NCBI GenBank assembly: GCA_020630715.1
Contig: JAHDIQ010000005.1
Location: forward strand, 182,138-246,137
Reading direction: 5' to 3'
From: Nonlabens sp.
GTDB lineage: Bacteria; Bacteroidota; Bacteroidia; Flavobacteriales; Flavobacteriaceae
Length of the DNA stretch: 64,000 bases
Shown here: in pieces, positions 43,666 to 53,206 of the stretch
How the letters are laid out: every line of letters starts with the position of its first letter
Position numbering within the stretch: position 1 is the stretch's first letter
Position numbers and translations under genes: made by a program
The notes under the pieces: generated by a model
Database searches by the model: none
The model's input: the letters and a program-made list of their open reading frames with translations, nothing else
Told to the model about the DNA's origin: nothing

Positions 43666-44352
43666 TTAAGGCGCAATCAATTTATAACCATAACCACGTA
43701 CGTTTACGATTTCAATACGTTCCTCTTTTTGGAGTTTTTTACGCAGTTTTGTGATAAACACATCCATACTGCGACCTGTGAAAAAATCATCACTACCCCA
43801 TAATTTGTTCAAGATATAACTGCGGTCTAAAACCGTGTTCTTTTTAAGTAGTAGGTGATACAATAAGTGTGCCTCACGATGTGTGAGTTTAACAGGATCA
43901 TCTTGCTGGTATTGTAAACGCTGCTTAGGAAAGTCAAAGCTGTAATCACCTAATTGATGAACCGCAGCCGTCTGTTGTGTAGTAGATCGTTGCAATAGGT
44001 TTTTAATACGCACGATCAGTTCTTCCATAGAAAACGGTTTTTTTAAATAATCATTTCCACCTACATGAAAACCTTCTAAAACATCTTCGACCTGTGATTT
44101 TGCAGTGAGAAATATGATGGGAATATGTTCGTTTTCTTCTCTAATTTTTTTGGCGAGTGTAAAACCATCTAGTTGTGGCATCATTACATCTAAAACTAGA
44201 ATATTGTATTTCTGTTCTTTAAATAAAAGATGAGCCTGTGCGCCATCTGTTGCTAGGGTGACTTTAAAGTCTCTAGTTTCTAGACTTTCTTTGACGATTT
44301 GACCTAAGGCAGGCTCATCTTCGGCTAATAGTATGTGGATGGAATTACTCAT
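43666..44352 (-). CDS. OmpR-family response regulator
   Basis: A 228-residue protein: receiver domain (1-~118; acidic pair ED at 11-12, phospho-acceptor Asp ~55 in LVLDVMMPQLDG, conserved Lys in DYLKKPF) and a winged-helix DNA-binding domain (~130-228; KLTHREAHLLYHLL, DVFITKLRKKLQ, VRGYGYKLI). It overlaps its histidine kinase by 8 nt. The pair is divergent from two GLPGLI genes and a beta-barrel receptor, which it probably controls through the direct repeats at 45887-45916 (inference). Confidence 0.93.
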   Translation of the reverse strand: MSNSIHILLAEDEPALGQIVKESLETRDFKVTLATDGAQAHLLFKEQKYNILVLDVMMPQLDGFTLAKKIREENEHIPIIFLTAKSQVEDVLEGFHVGGNDYLKKPFSMEELIVRIKNLLQRSTTQQTAAVHQLGDYSFDFPKQRLQYQQDDPVKLTHREAHLLYHLLLKKNTVLDRSYILNKLWGSDDFFTGRSMDVFITKLRKKLQKEERIEIVNVRGYGYKLIAP

Positions 44353-45847
44353 TAGGTAAGGTGATTTTAAATGTAGTGCTAGGTTTTGTGATTAATTCAA
44401 TAGTACCATTGTGTTTTTCTACGATGGATTTTGTGTAATACAATCCTATCCCAAAACCTTTTACATCATGTTGATTTCCTTTAGGAACTCTATAAAACTG
44501 ATCAAAGAGTAATTTTTCTTGTGACTTTTTTAATCCAGTACCATTATCTGTTACGGTGATAATGGTCTTATCACTATCCTGAAATGCTTTAATTATAATT
44601 TTATCACCACCATATTTAATAGCATTATCTATTAGATTGCTTACCGCGTTTTCTAGGTGAAAAACATCTGCATGAGCTGTGGTATCTGTGGTTACCTCAG
44701 TTTTAATATGCTTTGTAGTACGTTCTCTAAATTTAGAACTAATGTCTTTTATTAATGGTGCTAATGCGACCTTACTTTTCTCTAGAACTAACTCCTGACT
44801 ATCTAGAATTGCTGTATCCAGTAGTTTTTCTACCATACCATGCAGTTTATGTAATTGCTCACGGCTCATACTTAAATAGCGATCTGTTTTATCTAGATCT
44901 CCGCTGGCAGTAAAACTTTGTACTCCTTCTAGCGCTGCGCTAGCGGTTGCAATAGGCGTTTTAAACTCATGTGTGATGTTAGAGATCAAGTCATTTTTCA
45001 TGATACTTAACGCTTTTTGTCGTTTTATGATTGATAACAAATAGAACAGACAAAAGATGACTGTTGCGATTAATAAGGTAGAGAGTAAAATCCCTGTGAG
45101 GTTTCTTTTAAATATGGTTTTGCTTAATCCGTGGTAGGATAACTGTAGTTCACTATCCTTATCAATTAATTTAGATTCGGCTATTAATAGTTCTCCTGGA
45201 AATGAGTTTAATCGTGTTTCAACAACACTGTCAGGAGTTTTATAAATTAAAGAATGATTAATACTGATGTCTTTAATCTTTAATTGCTCTGTAAACAGAC
45301 TGTCTATTTTTTCAGGGTTTAATTTTGTAGACGAAATAGAGAAAACCACTCTACTGGTAAGTTCTTTTACTTTCCCAAAAACATCTTCATCACTAAATTC
45401 AAATTGTTTTAGTTCAAAACCTACATTCATTGAATCAGCAGGTTTGCTCATAAACCTAGAAACTGTAGAATTAGAATCCTTTTTTTGAGCTTTTGTTTTC
45501 AAGGTGTCAGCATTTACGCCACGTAAAATGGTTACTCCTTCTATATTTAAACTATCAGGGAAACGTAAGTTGTCGTCCTTATCTAGATCTTCAAAATCTA
45601 CTTTATCAAAAACATCTTCAAATCTAAAATTAGGATTGCCAGAATTTACAAAGCTAATTGTGTTGTTTTGAGCACGTAGTGTAAAATAATCTTCTACACT
45701 TTGATCCAGCGCAGTTTGTAAATCAATACGCAATTGCTGTTCACGTTCTTGATAGTTTTTATAATTCCAGTATATCTGAATCGCTAGAGTAATGGCGATC
45801 ACAGCGCTAATTAAATACAGTAAATATTGATACTTTTTATCTTTCAT
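44345..45847 (-). CDS. Sensor histidine kinase
   Basis: A 500-residue two-helix membrane kinase: helix 1 (~7-25), a ~230-residue periplasmic sensor without recognised domain, helix 2 (~252-272), then HisKA (H-box SNITHEFKTPIATA) and HATPase_c (N-box NLIDNAIKYGGD, G1 VTDNGTGLKKS, G2 KGFGIGLYYTKSIV). It should phosphorylate the partner regulator encoded downstream. Transcribed away from the GLPGLI operon. Confidence 0.92.
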   Translation of the reverse strand: MKDKKYQYLLYLISAVIAITLAIQIYWNYKNYQEREQQLRIDLQTALDQSVEDYFTLRAQNNTISFVNSGNPNFRFEDVFDKVDFEDLDKDDNLRFPDSLNIEGVTILRGVNADTLKTKAQKKDSNSTVSRFMSKPADSMNVGFELKQFEFSDEDVFGKVKELTSRVVFSISSTKLNPEKIDSLFTEQLKIKDISINHSLIYKTPDSVVETRLNSFPGELLIAESKLIDKDSELQLSYHGLSKTIFKRNLTGILLSTLLIATVIFCLFYLLSIIKRQKALSIMKNDLISNITHEFKTPIATASAALEGVQSFTASGDLDKTDRYLSMSREQLHKLHGMVEKLLDTAILDSQELVLEKSKVALAPLIKDISSKFRERTTKHIKTEVTTDTTAHADVFHLENAVSNLIDNAIKYGGDKIIIKAFQDSDKTIITVTDNGTGLKKSQEKLLFDQFYRVPKGNQHDVKGFGIGLYYTKSIVEKHNGTIELITKPSTTFKITLPNE

Positions 45848-45886
45848 AATATCAAAGGTGCGATTTTAAAACCTTGTAAAAAAGCT

Positions 45887-45916
45887 GGTTAAAACACGTT
45901 AACGCTCGTTAACTTT
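45887..45916 (+). promoter_or_regulatory. Three tandem 10-bp repeats, likely response-regulator site
   Basis: GGTTAAAACA, CGTTAACGCT and CGTTAACTTT follow each other without gaps, each with GTTAA at the same position. OmpR-type regulators bind direct repeats about one helical turn apart. The array ends 20 nt before the -7 box at 45936. Confidence 0.6.
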
Positions 45917-45935
45917 CAGATTCATTCTTTTGACG

Positions 45936-45943
45936 CATCTTTG
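45936..45943 (+). promoter_or_regulatory. -7 element of the GLPGLI operon
   Basis: CATCTTTG matches TANNTTTG except the first base. No TTG at -33; instead the GTTAA repeats reach that position, suggesting activator dependence. Confidence 0.45.
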
Positions 45944-45966
45944 AAGTGTTGTAAAAAAATAATATT

Positions 45967-46848
45967 ATGAAATCAATTTCTTTAAGTACGTTATTGTTGA
46001 TTTGTTTCGCTTTCGCGAAAGCGTACACCGCACAAGCACAATCAGATTTTAAAGCAGTAGCAACTTATATGTCACAGACTAAAGTGGACATTAAACTAGA
46101 TAGTGCTAAAACGGCTAAAATGAATAGCGATCCCATGTATAAACAAATCATGGAAGGTTTAAGTAAGCCAAGTAATCAGGAATATAAACTAGAGTTTACA
46201 GCAACAGAATCCTCTTACGATGAGGTGAAAGAGTTGGCAACCCCAAAAAAACCTTCTAATGGAATTTCTATTTCTTTTTCGGCAAGTGGTGGAGTAGCTT
46301 CAACGATTTATAAAGATTTAAAAGCTGGTGAATACGTGAAACGAGAAAACATCATGGGTAAAGATTTTATCGTTACAGATAAGTTACCTACTTTCAACTG
46401 GCAATTGCATAACGAAACTAAGAAAATAGGGAATTTCACTTGCTTTAAAGCAACCTATGTTCCAGAACCCGATGTAGTAGTTGAGGAAGAAAAAGAGGAA
46501 ACCGAAGAAGACAAAGAAGAAAAAATAGGATTATTAGATATGGCTACATCAGATTACGATCCTACAATTACCGCATGGTATACACCAGATATTCAAGTAA
46601 GTAATGGTCCTGGTGAATTTCATGGATTACCTGGACTCATTGTAGAAGTAAAACAAGACAATACGGTGATCCTATTACAATCTATTGAAATGAATCCAGA
46701 AAAAGAATTGAAATTAAATAAGCCTAAAGGTGGAAAGAAAATGAATCAGAAAGATTTTGACGCGTTGCAGAAAAAGAAAACTGAAGAAATGATGAAGAAT
46801 CGTGGCTCTGGTAATGGAACCTTTAGAGTAATTAGCATAGGTGGCTAA
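45967..46848 (+). CDS. GLPGLI family protein (first)
   Basis: A 293-residue exported protein with the diagnostic motif FHGLPGLIVEV near residue 218. Region 157-185 is a Glu/Lys-rich segment (VEEEKEETEEDKEEK). GLPGLI proteins are periplasmic or surface proteins of unknown function, commonly encoded next to TonB-type receptors. The palindrome encodes residues 14-19 (FAFAKA) in the signal peptide, before the cleavage region TAQAQ. Confidence 0.9.
   Translation: MKSISLSTLLLICFAFAKAYTAQAQSDFKAVATYMSQTKVDIKLDSAKTAKMNSDPMYKQIMEGLSKPSNQEYKLEFTATESSYDEVKELATPKKPSNGISISFSASGGVASTIYKDLKAGEYVKRENIMGKDFIVTDKLPTFNWQLHNETKKIGNFTCFKATYVPEPDVVVEEEKEETEEDKEEKIGLLDMATSDYDPTITAWYTPDIQVSNGPGEFHGLPGLIVEVKQDNTVILLQSIEMNPEKELKLNKPKGGKKMNQKDFDALQKKKTEEMMKNRGSGNGTFRVISIGG
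46008..46023. repeat. Palindrome copy 10 (signal peptide of GLPGLI protein)
   Basis: Core at 46010-46021, read as AFAKA, placing a Lys inside or at the end of the hydrophobic core of the signal peptide. Confidence 0.93.
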
Positions 46849-46854
46849 TCACAA

Positions 46855-46866
46855 TTTAACGTTAAA
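46855..46866. promoter_or_regulatory. Palindrome TTTAACGTTAAA between the GLPGLI genes
   Basis: A perfect 12-nt dyad containing the same GTTAA half as the array at 45887-45916, 7 nt after the first GLPGLI stop. Possible second regulator site. Confidence 0.35.
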
Positions 46867-46958
46867 CAAAATTTCATCAATAAACTTTGTAACATTTTGA
46901 TAGTCTTAACTTCATATAGATCTGAAGTATCTAATTTTAGATTATTAAAATAAACAAA

Positions 46959-47828
46959 ATGAAAAATATATTATTTGCTCTAATTGTAGTTATATCAACT
47001 ACTACCGCACTTTCTCAAGAGATGTATGGTGAGGCTACCTATATGTCTAAGACAAAAATGGATACCAGCTGGATGGATGATAATCCAGATATGACACCAG
47101 AGCGTCGCAAGCGTATGGAACAAAATATGAAACAAATGACAGAAAAAACATTTGTTTTAAAGTTCAATAGATCAGAAGCTATTTATAAAGAAGAGGTTGC
47201 TCTAGCAGCTCCAGGACAACGTCGTGGATGGGGAAGCATGATGGGAACCATGATGGGCGGAGAAAAATATAAGGATGTAGCTTCTGGAATGTATACAGAG
47301 CAACGCGATATGATGGGTAAAACCTTTCTGATTCAAGATTCTATCCCAAAATTAGAATGGCAAATTACAGGAGAAGCTCGCAAAATCGGTAAATACGATG
47401 TGATCAAAGCAGTTGCAAAAAAGAAGAGTACAGAATTTGACTGGACTAACTGGCGTCGTAGAAATCGCGGTACTGATGCTGAGGCTAAAAAGAAAGATAG
47501 TATCGCACAAGCAAATGGCGATATTGATGAATTATTTGACAGACCAGATGAAATAGAAATTGTAGCATGGTTTGCACCAGCTATTCCTGTACAACATGGA
47601 CCAGATGTCTACGGTGGATTACCAGGATTAATTTTAGAGTTAAATGCAGGTAATACGACATTGCTTTGTTCTGAGATTAAGATGAATCCAGAAGATCAAA
47701 CGGAATTAAAACCAGCAAAAAAAGGTGACGTCGTAACTCAAGAAGAATATGACGCTACTTTAAAACAAAAAATGGAAGAGATGCAACAGCGTTTCCGTGG
47801 TCGTGGTCGTGGCGGTCGTGGCCGCTAA
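46959..47828 (+). CDS. GLPGLI family protein (second)
   Basis: A 289-residue exported protein, paralogue of the preceding one, with signal peptide ending TALSQ and the motif YGGLPGLILELNAGN near residue 213. It ends in an Arg/Gly tail (QQRFRGRGRGGRGR), coded by repeated CGTGGT, which is unusual for an extracytoplasmic protein. Same transcription unit as its neighbours. Confidence 0.9.
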   Translation: MKNILFALIVVISTTTALSQEMYGEATYMSKTKMDTSWMDDNPDMTPERRKRMEQNMKQMTEKTFVLKFNRSEAIYKEEVALAAPGQRRGWGSMMGTMMGGEKYKDVASGMYTEQRDMMGKTFLIQDSIPKLEWQITGEARKIGKYDVIKAVAKKKSTEFDWTNWRRRNRGTDAEAKKKDSIAQANGDIDELFDRPDEIEIVAWFAPAIPVQHGPDVYGGLPGLILELNAGNTTLLCSEIKMNPEDQTELKPAKKGDVVTQEEYDATLKQKMEEMQQRFRGRGRGGRGR

Positions 47829-47890
47829 GTTGCGATTTAAACCTCTAAGCTTTTACAGCGGCTTAATGCTGTTAACAACCACAAACTATT

Positions 47891-50617
47891 ATGAAAAAGA
47901 AATTATTAATTACCGTGCTAGCCATAGCTGTGTCTTTACCAGCCCTAGCACAATCATTCAAAATCACTGGAAAGGTGGTGGATAGTCTAGGCGTGCCTTT
48001 ACCTATGGCAAACGTAATAGCCTACCAGCAAGATAAAAACTTAGGAGCTTTTGGGATCACAAATCCAGATGGAGCATATAAGTTAGATGGTCTTAAAAAG
48101 GATAGTACTTATACCATTAAAGTTTCTTTTTTAGGTCTAAAACCTATAGAAGAAAAAGTAGAGAACTTACAGCAAGATCTAGTGAAGAACTTTATTATGT
48201 ATGAAGGTCCAGATCAATTAGATGCCGTTAATATTACCTATCAAATGCCCGTTTCTATAAAAGGTGATACGATAGTCTACGATGCAGATAGTTTTACAAA
48301 TGGTACAGAAGATCGTCTAGGCGATGTGTTACAAAAATTACCTGGTGTAGAAGTAAATGAGGATGGAGATATAACCGTAGAAGGACAGGCAGTTGAAAAA
48401 GTCCAAGTAGAAGGAAAAGATTTTTTTGAAGGTGATTCTAGACTTGCTACAAAAAATATTCCTGCAGATGCGGTGAGTAAAGTTGAGGTATTAAAAAACT
48501 ATAATAACCGCAGCCAGTTGAAAGGTCTAGGAAATGATCAGGATCGTGTGGTAATCAATATCAAATTAAAAGAAGGAAAGAAGAAATTCTGGTTTGGTGA
48601 AGCTACGGTAGGTGCTGGTTACGGTGGTAATGCAGAAAGATATCTGGTACAACCTAAAGCATTTTATTATAGCGAGGACTTCACAATTAATGTTCTAACA
48701 GATGTAAATAACCTAGGAAGACCAGCCTTTACAGGTCGTGATTATTTTAGGTTTGTTGGATTTAGAAATTTTGATACTCGACAAAATAATAGCTCTATAG
48801 GAGTGGATGCAGCAAGTACCTTTAGCGCTTTTGGCAGCAACAGGGCATTATCCATCGACAGTAAATTTGCAGCAGCAAATGCTTCATGGGCCGTGAATGA
48901 CAAACTTGATCTTAGTGGTTTTGCCATTTTATCAAGTTCTGACACTCGATCTCGTAACATAACAGATCAATTATTTAATAATGGATTGTTTAGTAATAGC
49001 GTGAATAATAGTTTTGATCAAAATCAGAATGCATTGTTCAAACTAGGTGCAGATTATAATCCTAGTTCTAGTTTAAGTATAAGCTACGATGGTAGAGCTA
49101 ACTTTACTGATCAACAGCAGGTAACTGATCAAGTATCTAATCGTCCAGAAGTTATTAACGGGAATTTACAAGACGTTACAGAAGATATTGATAATACTCG
49201 AGAATATAATCCAGTGGTTTATAATCAATCTTTAAGTGCTTATTATACCGCTTCTGATAATCACATTTTTGCTGTAGAAAGTCAATTTTTAAATCAAGTT
49301 GAAGACCCTTTTGCAAATGCGATAAGAGATTTACGCGGTATAGATGATGTAGAACCCTTAAATGGTGCTCTAGGACTTGATCCAGCAGATCCATTTAATA
49401 CAAATCAAAGAGAGTTTGTTCTTACTAATAAATTAGATGCTAAGCTAGATTATTGGTACGTGATCAATAAAAAAAGTAATATTAATTTCACGGTAGGTTC
49501 AGTATTGTCTAGGCAAAACTTTGACTCTAGTATTTTTCAGATTACAGATGATGGTTCAATAAATGAATTAGAAGATGCTGATTTACGTAACGATAATGTA
49601 CAGTATAATTTTACAGATCTTTTTGCCGCTGTACATTATAAACTAGTTACAGGTAAGTTTACAATAACACCAGGTTTAACAGCTCATAGCTTTAAAACAT
49701 TAGATATTCAAAACAATACAGAGAACACGATTGAAACTCAACGACTACTTCCAGATCTGGATGTTGTACTACAATTGCGTAGTTCTGAACGTTTTAATTT
49801 TAGATACAGACAAACAGTACAGTTTCAAGATGTGAATAGTTATGCATTAGGATTGATCCTATCAGGTTATAATAGCCTAAGAACAGGAAATAATCAATTG
49901 CAAGGTGCAACAAATGATGTTGTTTCTTTGAGTTATTTTAATTTTAATATGTTCAGTCTGACTAATATTAATGGTAGTCTCACATACACGCGAAGAAAAG
50001 ATGTTATAGGTAATGATGCGCTATTATTAGGAGTTAATCAGGTGAGTTCACCTATTAATCTAGCATTACCTAACCAAAGTGTTTCAGGTCGATTTAGCTA
50101 TGGAAAAGAAGTTAAGAAAATACAATTGAGAGGATCTGTAAATATGAATTGGAGTGAAAACAACAACGTTATTAATGGTCAGGATCAGGTGTCTACTAAC
50201 TTTAATCAGACCTACAGAGTTTCAGCGAGAACTAATTTTCAAAAAGGATTAAATTTTGATGCTGAATATTCTATTAATGTTAATGATGCAAACAACGCTG
50301 GTAATGAGAATAACCAAACAACAAATACTTACGGCGCTGGTATAGACTGGCAATTAGGTAAGCGATGGTTGTTGCGAGGTGATTATGACTTAAGTCAATT
50401 TTCTAATAACTTAGGAAATGAAAACACTTTTGACCTTTTAGAAGCTTCTATTCGTTATGAAAAACCAGATTCTAGATGGCAATATTCTTTAGTAGCGACT
50501 AACTTATTGAATACAAGAGCAGATGTTAATAATACTTTTGGACAGATTGCTACTAGTACTAATACCGCGTTTGTATTACCTAGATACATCTATTTCCAGA
50601 TGCGATTTGATTTGTAA
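47891..50617 (+). CDS. TonB-type outer-membrane beta-barrel protein with carboxypeptidase-regulatory domain
   Basis: A 908-residue protein: signal peptide (1-20), CarboxypepD_reg-like domain (~22-110; GKVVDSLGVPLPMANVIAYQ), plug-like region (~120-225; GDTIVYDADSFTNGTEDRLGD and LQKLPGVEVNEDGDI) and a long barrel to an aromatic C-terminus (IYFQMRFDL). It belongs to the outer-membrane beta-barrel/TonB receptor group found next to GLPGLI genes. Substrate unknown; peptides or metals have been suggested for relatives, not shown here. Confidence 0.88.
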   Translation: MKKKLLITVLAIAVSLPALAQSFKITGKVVDSLGVPLPMANVIAYQQDKNLGAFGITNPDGAYKLDGLKKDSTYTIKVSFLGLKPIEEKVENLQQDLVKNFIMYEGPDQLDAVNITYQMPVSIKGDTIVYDADSFTNGTEDRLGDVLQKLPGVEVNEDGDITVEGQAVEKVQVEGKDFFEGDSRLATKNIPADAVSKVEVLKNYNNRSQLKGLGNDQDRVVINIKLKEGKKKFWFGEATVGAGYGGNAERYLVQPKAFYYSEDFTINVLTDVNNLGRPAFTGRDYFRFVGFRNFDTRQNNSSIGVDAASTFSAFGSNRALSIDSKFAAANASWAVNDKLDLSGFAILSSSDTRSRNITDQLFNNGLFSNSVNNSFDQNQNALFKLGADYNPSSSLSISYDGRANFTDQQQVTDQVSNRPEVINGNLQDVTEDIDNTREYNPVVYNQSLSAYYTASDNHIFAVESQFLNQVEDPFANAIRDLRGIDDVEPLNGALGLDPADPFNTNQREFVLTNKLDAKLDYWYVINKKSNINFTVGSVLSRQNFDSSIFQITDDGSINELEDADLRNDNVQYNFTDLFAAVHYKLVTGKFTITPGLTAHSFKTLDIQNNTENTIETQRLLPDLDVVLQLRSSERFNFRYRQTVQFQDVNSYALGLILSGYNSLRTGNNQLQGATNDVVSLSYFNFNMFSLTNINGSLTYTRRKDVIGNDALLLGVNQVSSPINLALPNQSVSGRFSYGKEVKKIQLRGSVNMNWSENNNVINGQDQVSTNFNQTYRVSARTNFQKGLNFDAEYSINVNDANNAGNENNQTTNTYGAGIDWQLGKRWLLRGDYDLSQFSNNLGNENTFDLLEASIRYEKPDSRWQYSLVATNLLNTRADVNNTFGQIATSTNTAFVLPRYIYFQMRFDL

Positions 50618-50637
50618 TAAAGTAGACTTTATACAAT

Positions 50638-50676
50638 GAAAAAACAGCCTTAGAATTAATCCTAAGGCTGTTTTCA
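50638..50676. terminator. Bidirectional terminator
   Basis: Arms AAAACAGCCTTAG and CTAAGGCTGTTTT around a short AATTAATC loop; serves the receptor gene and the convergent MscS gene. Confidence 0.92.
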
Positions 50677-50694
50677 TTTAAAGAAATCTAAAGG

Positions 50695-51861
50695 TTATTC
50701 AGATTTTTTATTGAATTTAGAAATGATCTTTTCCATTTGTTTTCCTCCAGCTTCACGACCACCTAGCCCAAAACTTAATACCACTGTAAGTGCAATAGCA
50801 CCTAGAGTAAGTCCAAAGGCTAGATTAATAATAGAATCAGCAATTCCCATAGAAGTTAATCCTATCGCTAGGAATATCGCCATAATTGCCATACGTGCTA
50901 TAGATGCCATAAATGCATTATCACGTGCTGCCATATTCTTATAAACGATACCAGCAATCCAGTTACCTATCGCCAGAATTACTAATCCGAATAAAATCTG
51001 ACCTGAATAATCGATTATGGTTTCCATCACATTAGTAAGTTGAGCAAATTCTAGTTTCTCTACCGCTGTAGTCACACCAAATAATACGATGAAAAAATAA
51101 ACCACATTACCTATTAGCTGTGTCACATTTGTAGTTCCTAATAATCCATCTAAATGTAATTTACCTACTAGATTATTCATGTTAAGACTGTTTAGAAGAC
51201 TTTTTACTAGACCACTAACAAATCTACCACCTACTATAAATAGTATAAGAATAACCGCAGCAAGAATAATTTTAGGAATTGCGGCTAGAAAACTTTCTAG
51301 CATATTACTTGCCGGAATAGAAATCGCATCCATATCTAATATCCCTAATGAAACAATTAGTAATGGGATAAAAACAATAATGAAAACCACCTTTTTAAGG
51401 ATACTTACTAAATCCAGTTTCTCTGGTAAATGTAATTTAGGAGATAATTTACGGATTGTATCACCGCTCATACCTACTAATTCAGATACCACATTTGCCA
51501 GCATGTATCCTACATATCCTACTAATCCAGCACCTACTAGTTTAGGGATAAAACCTAAAAAGCCATTCAGCATTTCCTTTAAAGGATCTAATGCGTCTGT
51601 AAGTCCTAGTCTACCTAATACCAGCATGAAAACGAATATTAATACTAGAAAGTACACTAGTTTACTTATAAAGTCAGATAGCTTTATTTTATCACTTTTA
51701 AGCATTTTATCTACTCCTGATTTTCTAAGTAATTTGCCTGAGATGCGTTTTAATAGCTTAGCAATAAAAAAGCCTACGATTAATATTAAGATAGCCACTA
51801 TAGCGTTAGTGAGATAACCACCGGTTGAAAAACTATCTAAAAAACTGTTTAAAAATTCCAT
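50695..51861 (-). CDS. Mechanosensitive channel family protein (TM-helix repeat type)
   Basis: A 388-residue membrane protein with about nine helices. Several share a Gly-rich amphipathic pattern (IPKLVGAGLVGYVGYMLANV, IPKIILAAVILILFIVGGRF, LFGLVILAIGNWIAGIVY), as in the small-channel TM-helix repeat family related to MscS. The C-terminus GLGGREAGGKQMEKII follows the last helix; the large cytoplasmic MscS domain is absent. The ATG at 51861 gives the amphipathic N-terminus EFLNSFLDSF; the longer reading is unlikely. Confidence 0.82.
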   Translation of the reverse strand: MEFLNSFLDSFSTGGYLTNAIVAILILIVGFFIAKLLKRISGKLLRKSGVDKMLKSDKIKLSDFISKLVYFLVLIFVFMLVLGRLGLTDALDPLKEMLNGFLGFIPKLVGAGLVGYVGYMLANVVSELVGMSGDTIRKLSPKLHLPEKLDLVSILKKVVFIIVFIPLLIVSLGILDMDAISIPASNMLESFLAAIPKIILAAVILILFIVGGRFVSGLVKSLLNSLNMNNLVGKLHLDGLLGTTNVTQLIGNVVYFFIVLFGVTTAVEKLEFAQLTNVMETIIDYSGQILFGLVILAIGNWIAGIVYKNMAARDNAFMASIARMAIMAIFLAIGLTSMGIADSIINLAFGLTLGAIALTVVLSFGLGGREAGGKQMEKIISKFNKKSE

Positions 51862-52053
51862 GATGTTAATTTTGATTTTTGAATTGAGTTGCAATGTATT
51901 TTTAGAAAACATTAACAAGTTGATTATCTTAGGTATTTTATCACTACTCTATAAAAAGCATTTAAATCAGTTTAAACAATTGTTTTTCAACAGCTCTTTT
52001 TTTTTGTCTTCCCTTTTTTGCTCTTTTTTACTCATGCTTGTCATTCTTCATCC

Positions 52054-52061
52054 TACCTTTG
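52054..52061 (+). promoter_or_regulatory. -7 element directly before hemW
   Basis: TACCTTTG matches TANNTTTG and ends 4 nt before the ATG at 52066, predicting a leaderless mRNA for the hemW operon. Confidence 0.5.
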
Positions 52062-52065
52062 AATC

Positions 52066-53202
52066 ATGAGCGGTATCTATATTCATATCCCATTCTGCAA
52101 ACAGGCCTGTCATTATTGCGACTTTCATTTCAGTACTTCTATGAAATATACAAATGAAATGGTTACGGCATTGTGTGATGAATTACGCTTTCGCGAAAGC
52201 GAAATACCTAACAACCTCATAAAAACTATCTACTTTGGTGGTGGAACACCTAGTGTGCTGGACACACCACAGATTAACCGAATCATTGATGCAGTTTATG
52301 CACACTATCAAGTGGTAGATAATCCAGAAATTACACTTGAGGCAAATCCTGACGATCTCACTAGTGAAAAGTTAGAACAATTAGCCGCTAGTCCTATAAA
52401 TAGATTGAGCATAGGCGTGCAATCGTTTTATGACCAAGATTTAAAACTCATGAATCGCGCACACAATGCTGGCGAGGCTCAAGAGTGTATTAAAAATGCA
52501 AAGGCTTATTTTGATAATCTTTCTATTGATTTAATTTACGGTATTCCAGATTTGAGTAACGATCGCTGGCGTGATAATATTTACAAAGCTATAGAATTAG
52601 GAATACCTCATATTTCTAGTTATGCACTTACCGTTGAAGAAAATACGGCACTTAAATCATTTATAGAAAAAGGACTCATTCCACAAGTAGATGATAAGGT
52701 AGCACATGAACATTTTAATATCCTACTAGACGCCATGCAACTGCACGGTTATAAAAATTATGAGTTTTCTAACTTTGGCAAAGAAGGTTATTTCTCGCAA
52801 AACAACACCGCGTACTGGACAGGTAAATCGTATATAGGAATAGGTCCTAGCGCACATAGTTTTGACGGTAATCGTCGTGGCTGGAATATTAATAATAATG
52901 TAAAGTACATGAAAGCCATTCAGGCTGGTGAATTGCCTATAGAAATAGAAGAACTATCTACTGTAGATCGTTACAATGAATATATAATGACCGGTTTGCG
53001 CACTATTTACGGTGTAAGCTTAGAGAAAATTACAAATGATTACGGACCGCAGTTTAAGGATTATCTTTTAGAACAAGCAACAGATTATTTGAAAGACCAT
53101 TTATTATATTTAGACGGCGATACCTTACTGGTGACTCGTAAAGGAAAATTCCTAAGTGATGGCATCGCTAGTGAATTGTTTATGTTGAATTTAAATGCCT
53201 AG
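52066..53202 (+). CDS. hemW: HemW-type radical SAM protein
   Basis: A 378-residue radical SAM enzyme. The cluster motif FCKQACHYCDFHFS (Cys 10, 14, 17) is followed by the GGGTPS SAM motif, EANPDDL and a HemN_C domain at the end. HemW relatives are haem chaperones rather than coproporphyrinogen oxidases; the HFS ending of the Cys motif supports HemW. First gene of a seven-gene operon. The palindrome encodes RFRES at residues 41-45, between the Fe-S motif and GGGTPS. Confidence 0.95.
   Translation: MSGIYIHIPFCKQACHYCDFHFSTSMKYTNEMVTALCDELRFRESEIPNNLIKTIYFGGGTPSVLDTPQINRIIDAVYAHYQVVDNPEITLEANPDDLTSEKLEQLAASPINRLSIGVQSFYDQDLKLMNRAHNAGEAQECIKNAKAYFDNLSIDLIYGIPDLSNDRWRDNIYKAIELGIPHISSYALTVEENTALKSFIEKGLIPQVDDKVAHEHFNILLDAMQLHGYKNYEFSNFGKEGYFSQNNTAYWTGKSYIGIGPSAHSFDGNRRGWNINNNVKYMKAIQAGELPIEIEELSTVDRYNEYIMTGLRTIYGVSLEKITNDYGPQFKDYLLEQATDYLKDHLLYLDGDTLLVTRKGKFLSDGIASELFMLNLNA
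52186..52201. repeat. Palindrome copy 11 (in hemW)
   Basis: Core at 52188-52199, read as RFRES. Extended identity with the copy at 35170 (see findings). Confidence 0.95.
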
Positions 53203-53206
53203 TGTT

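Noticed and set aside
51179..51817. 212-codon plus-strand frame opposite the MscS-like gene
   Set aside because: It is fully antisense to a well-supported membrane protein gene and has no recognisable features; a codon-usage shadow.
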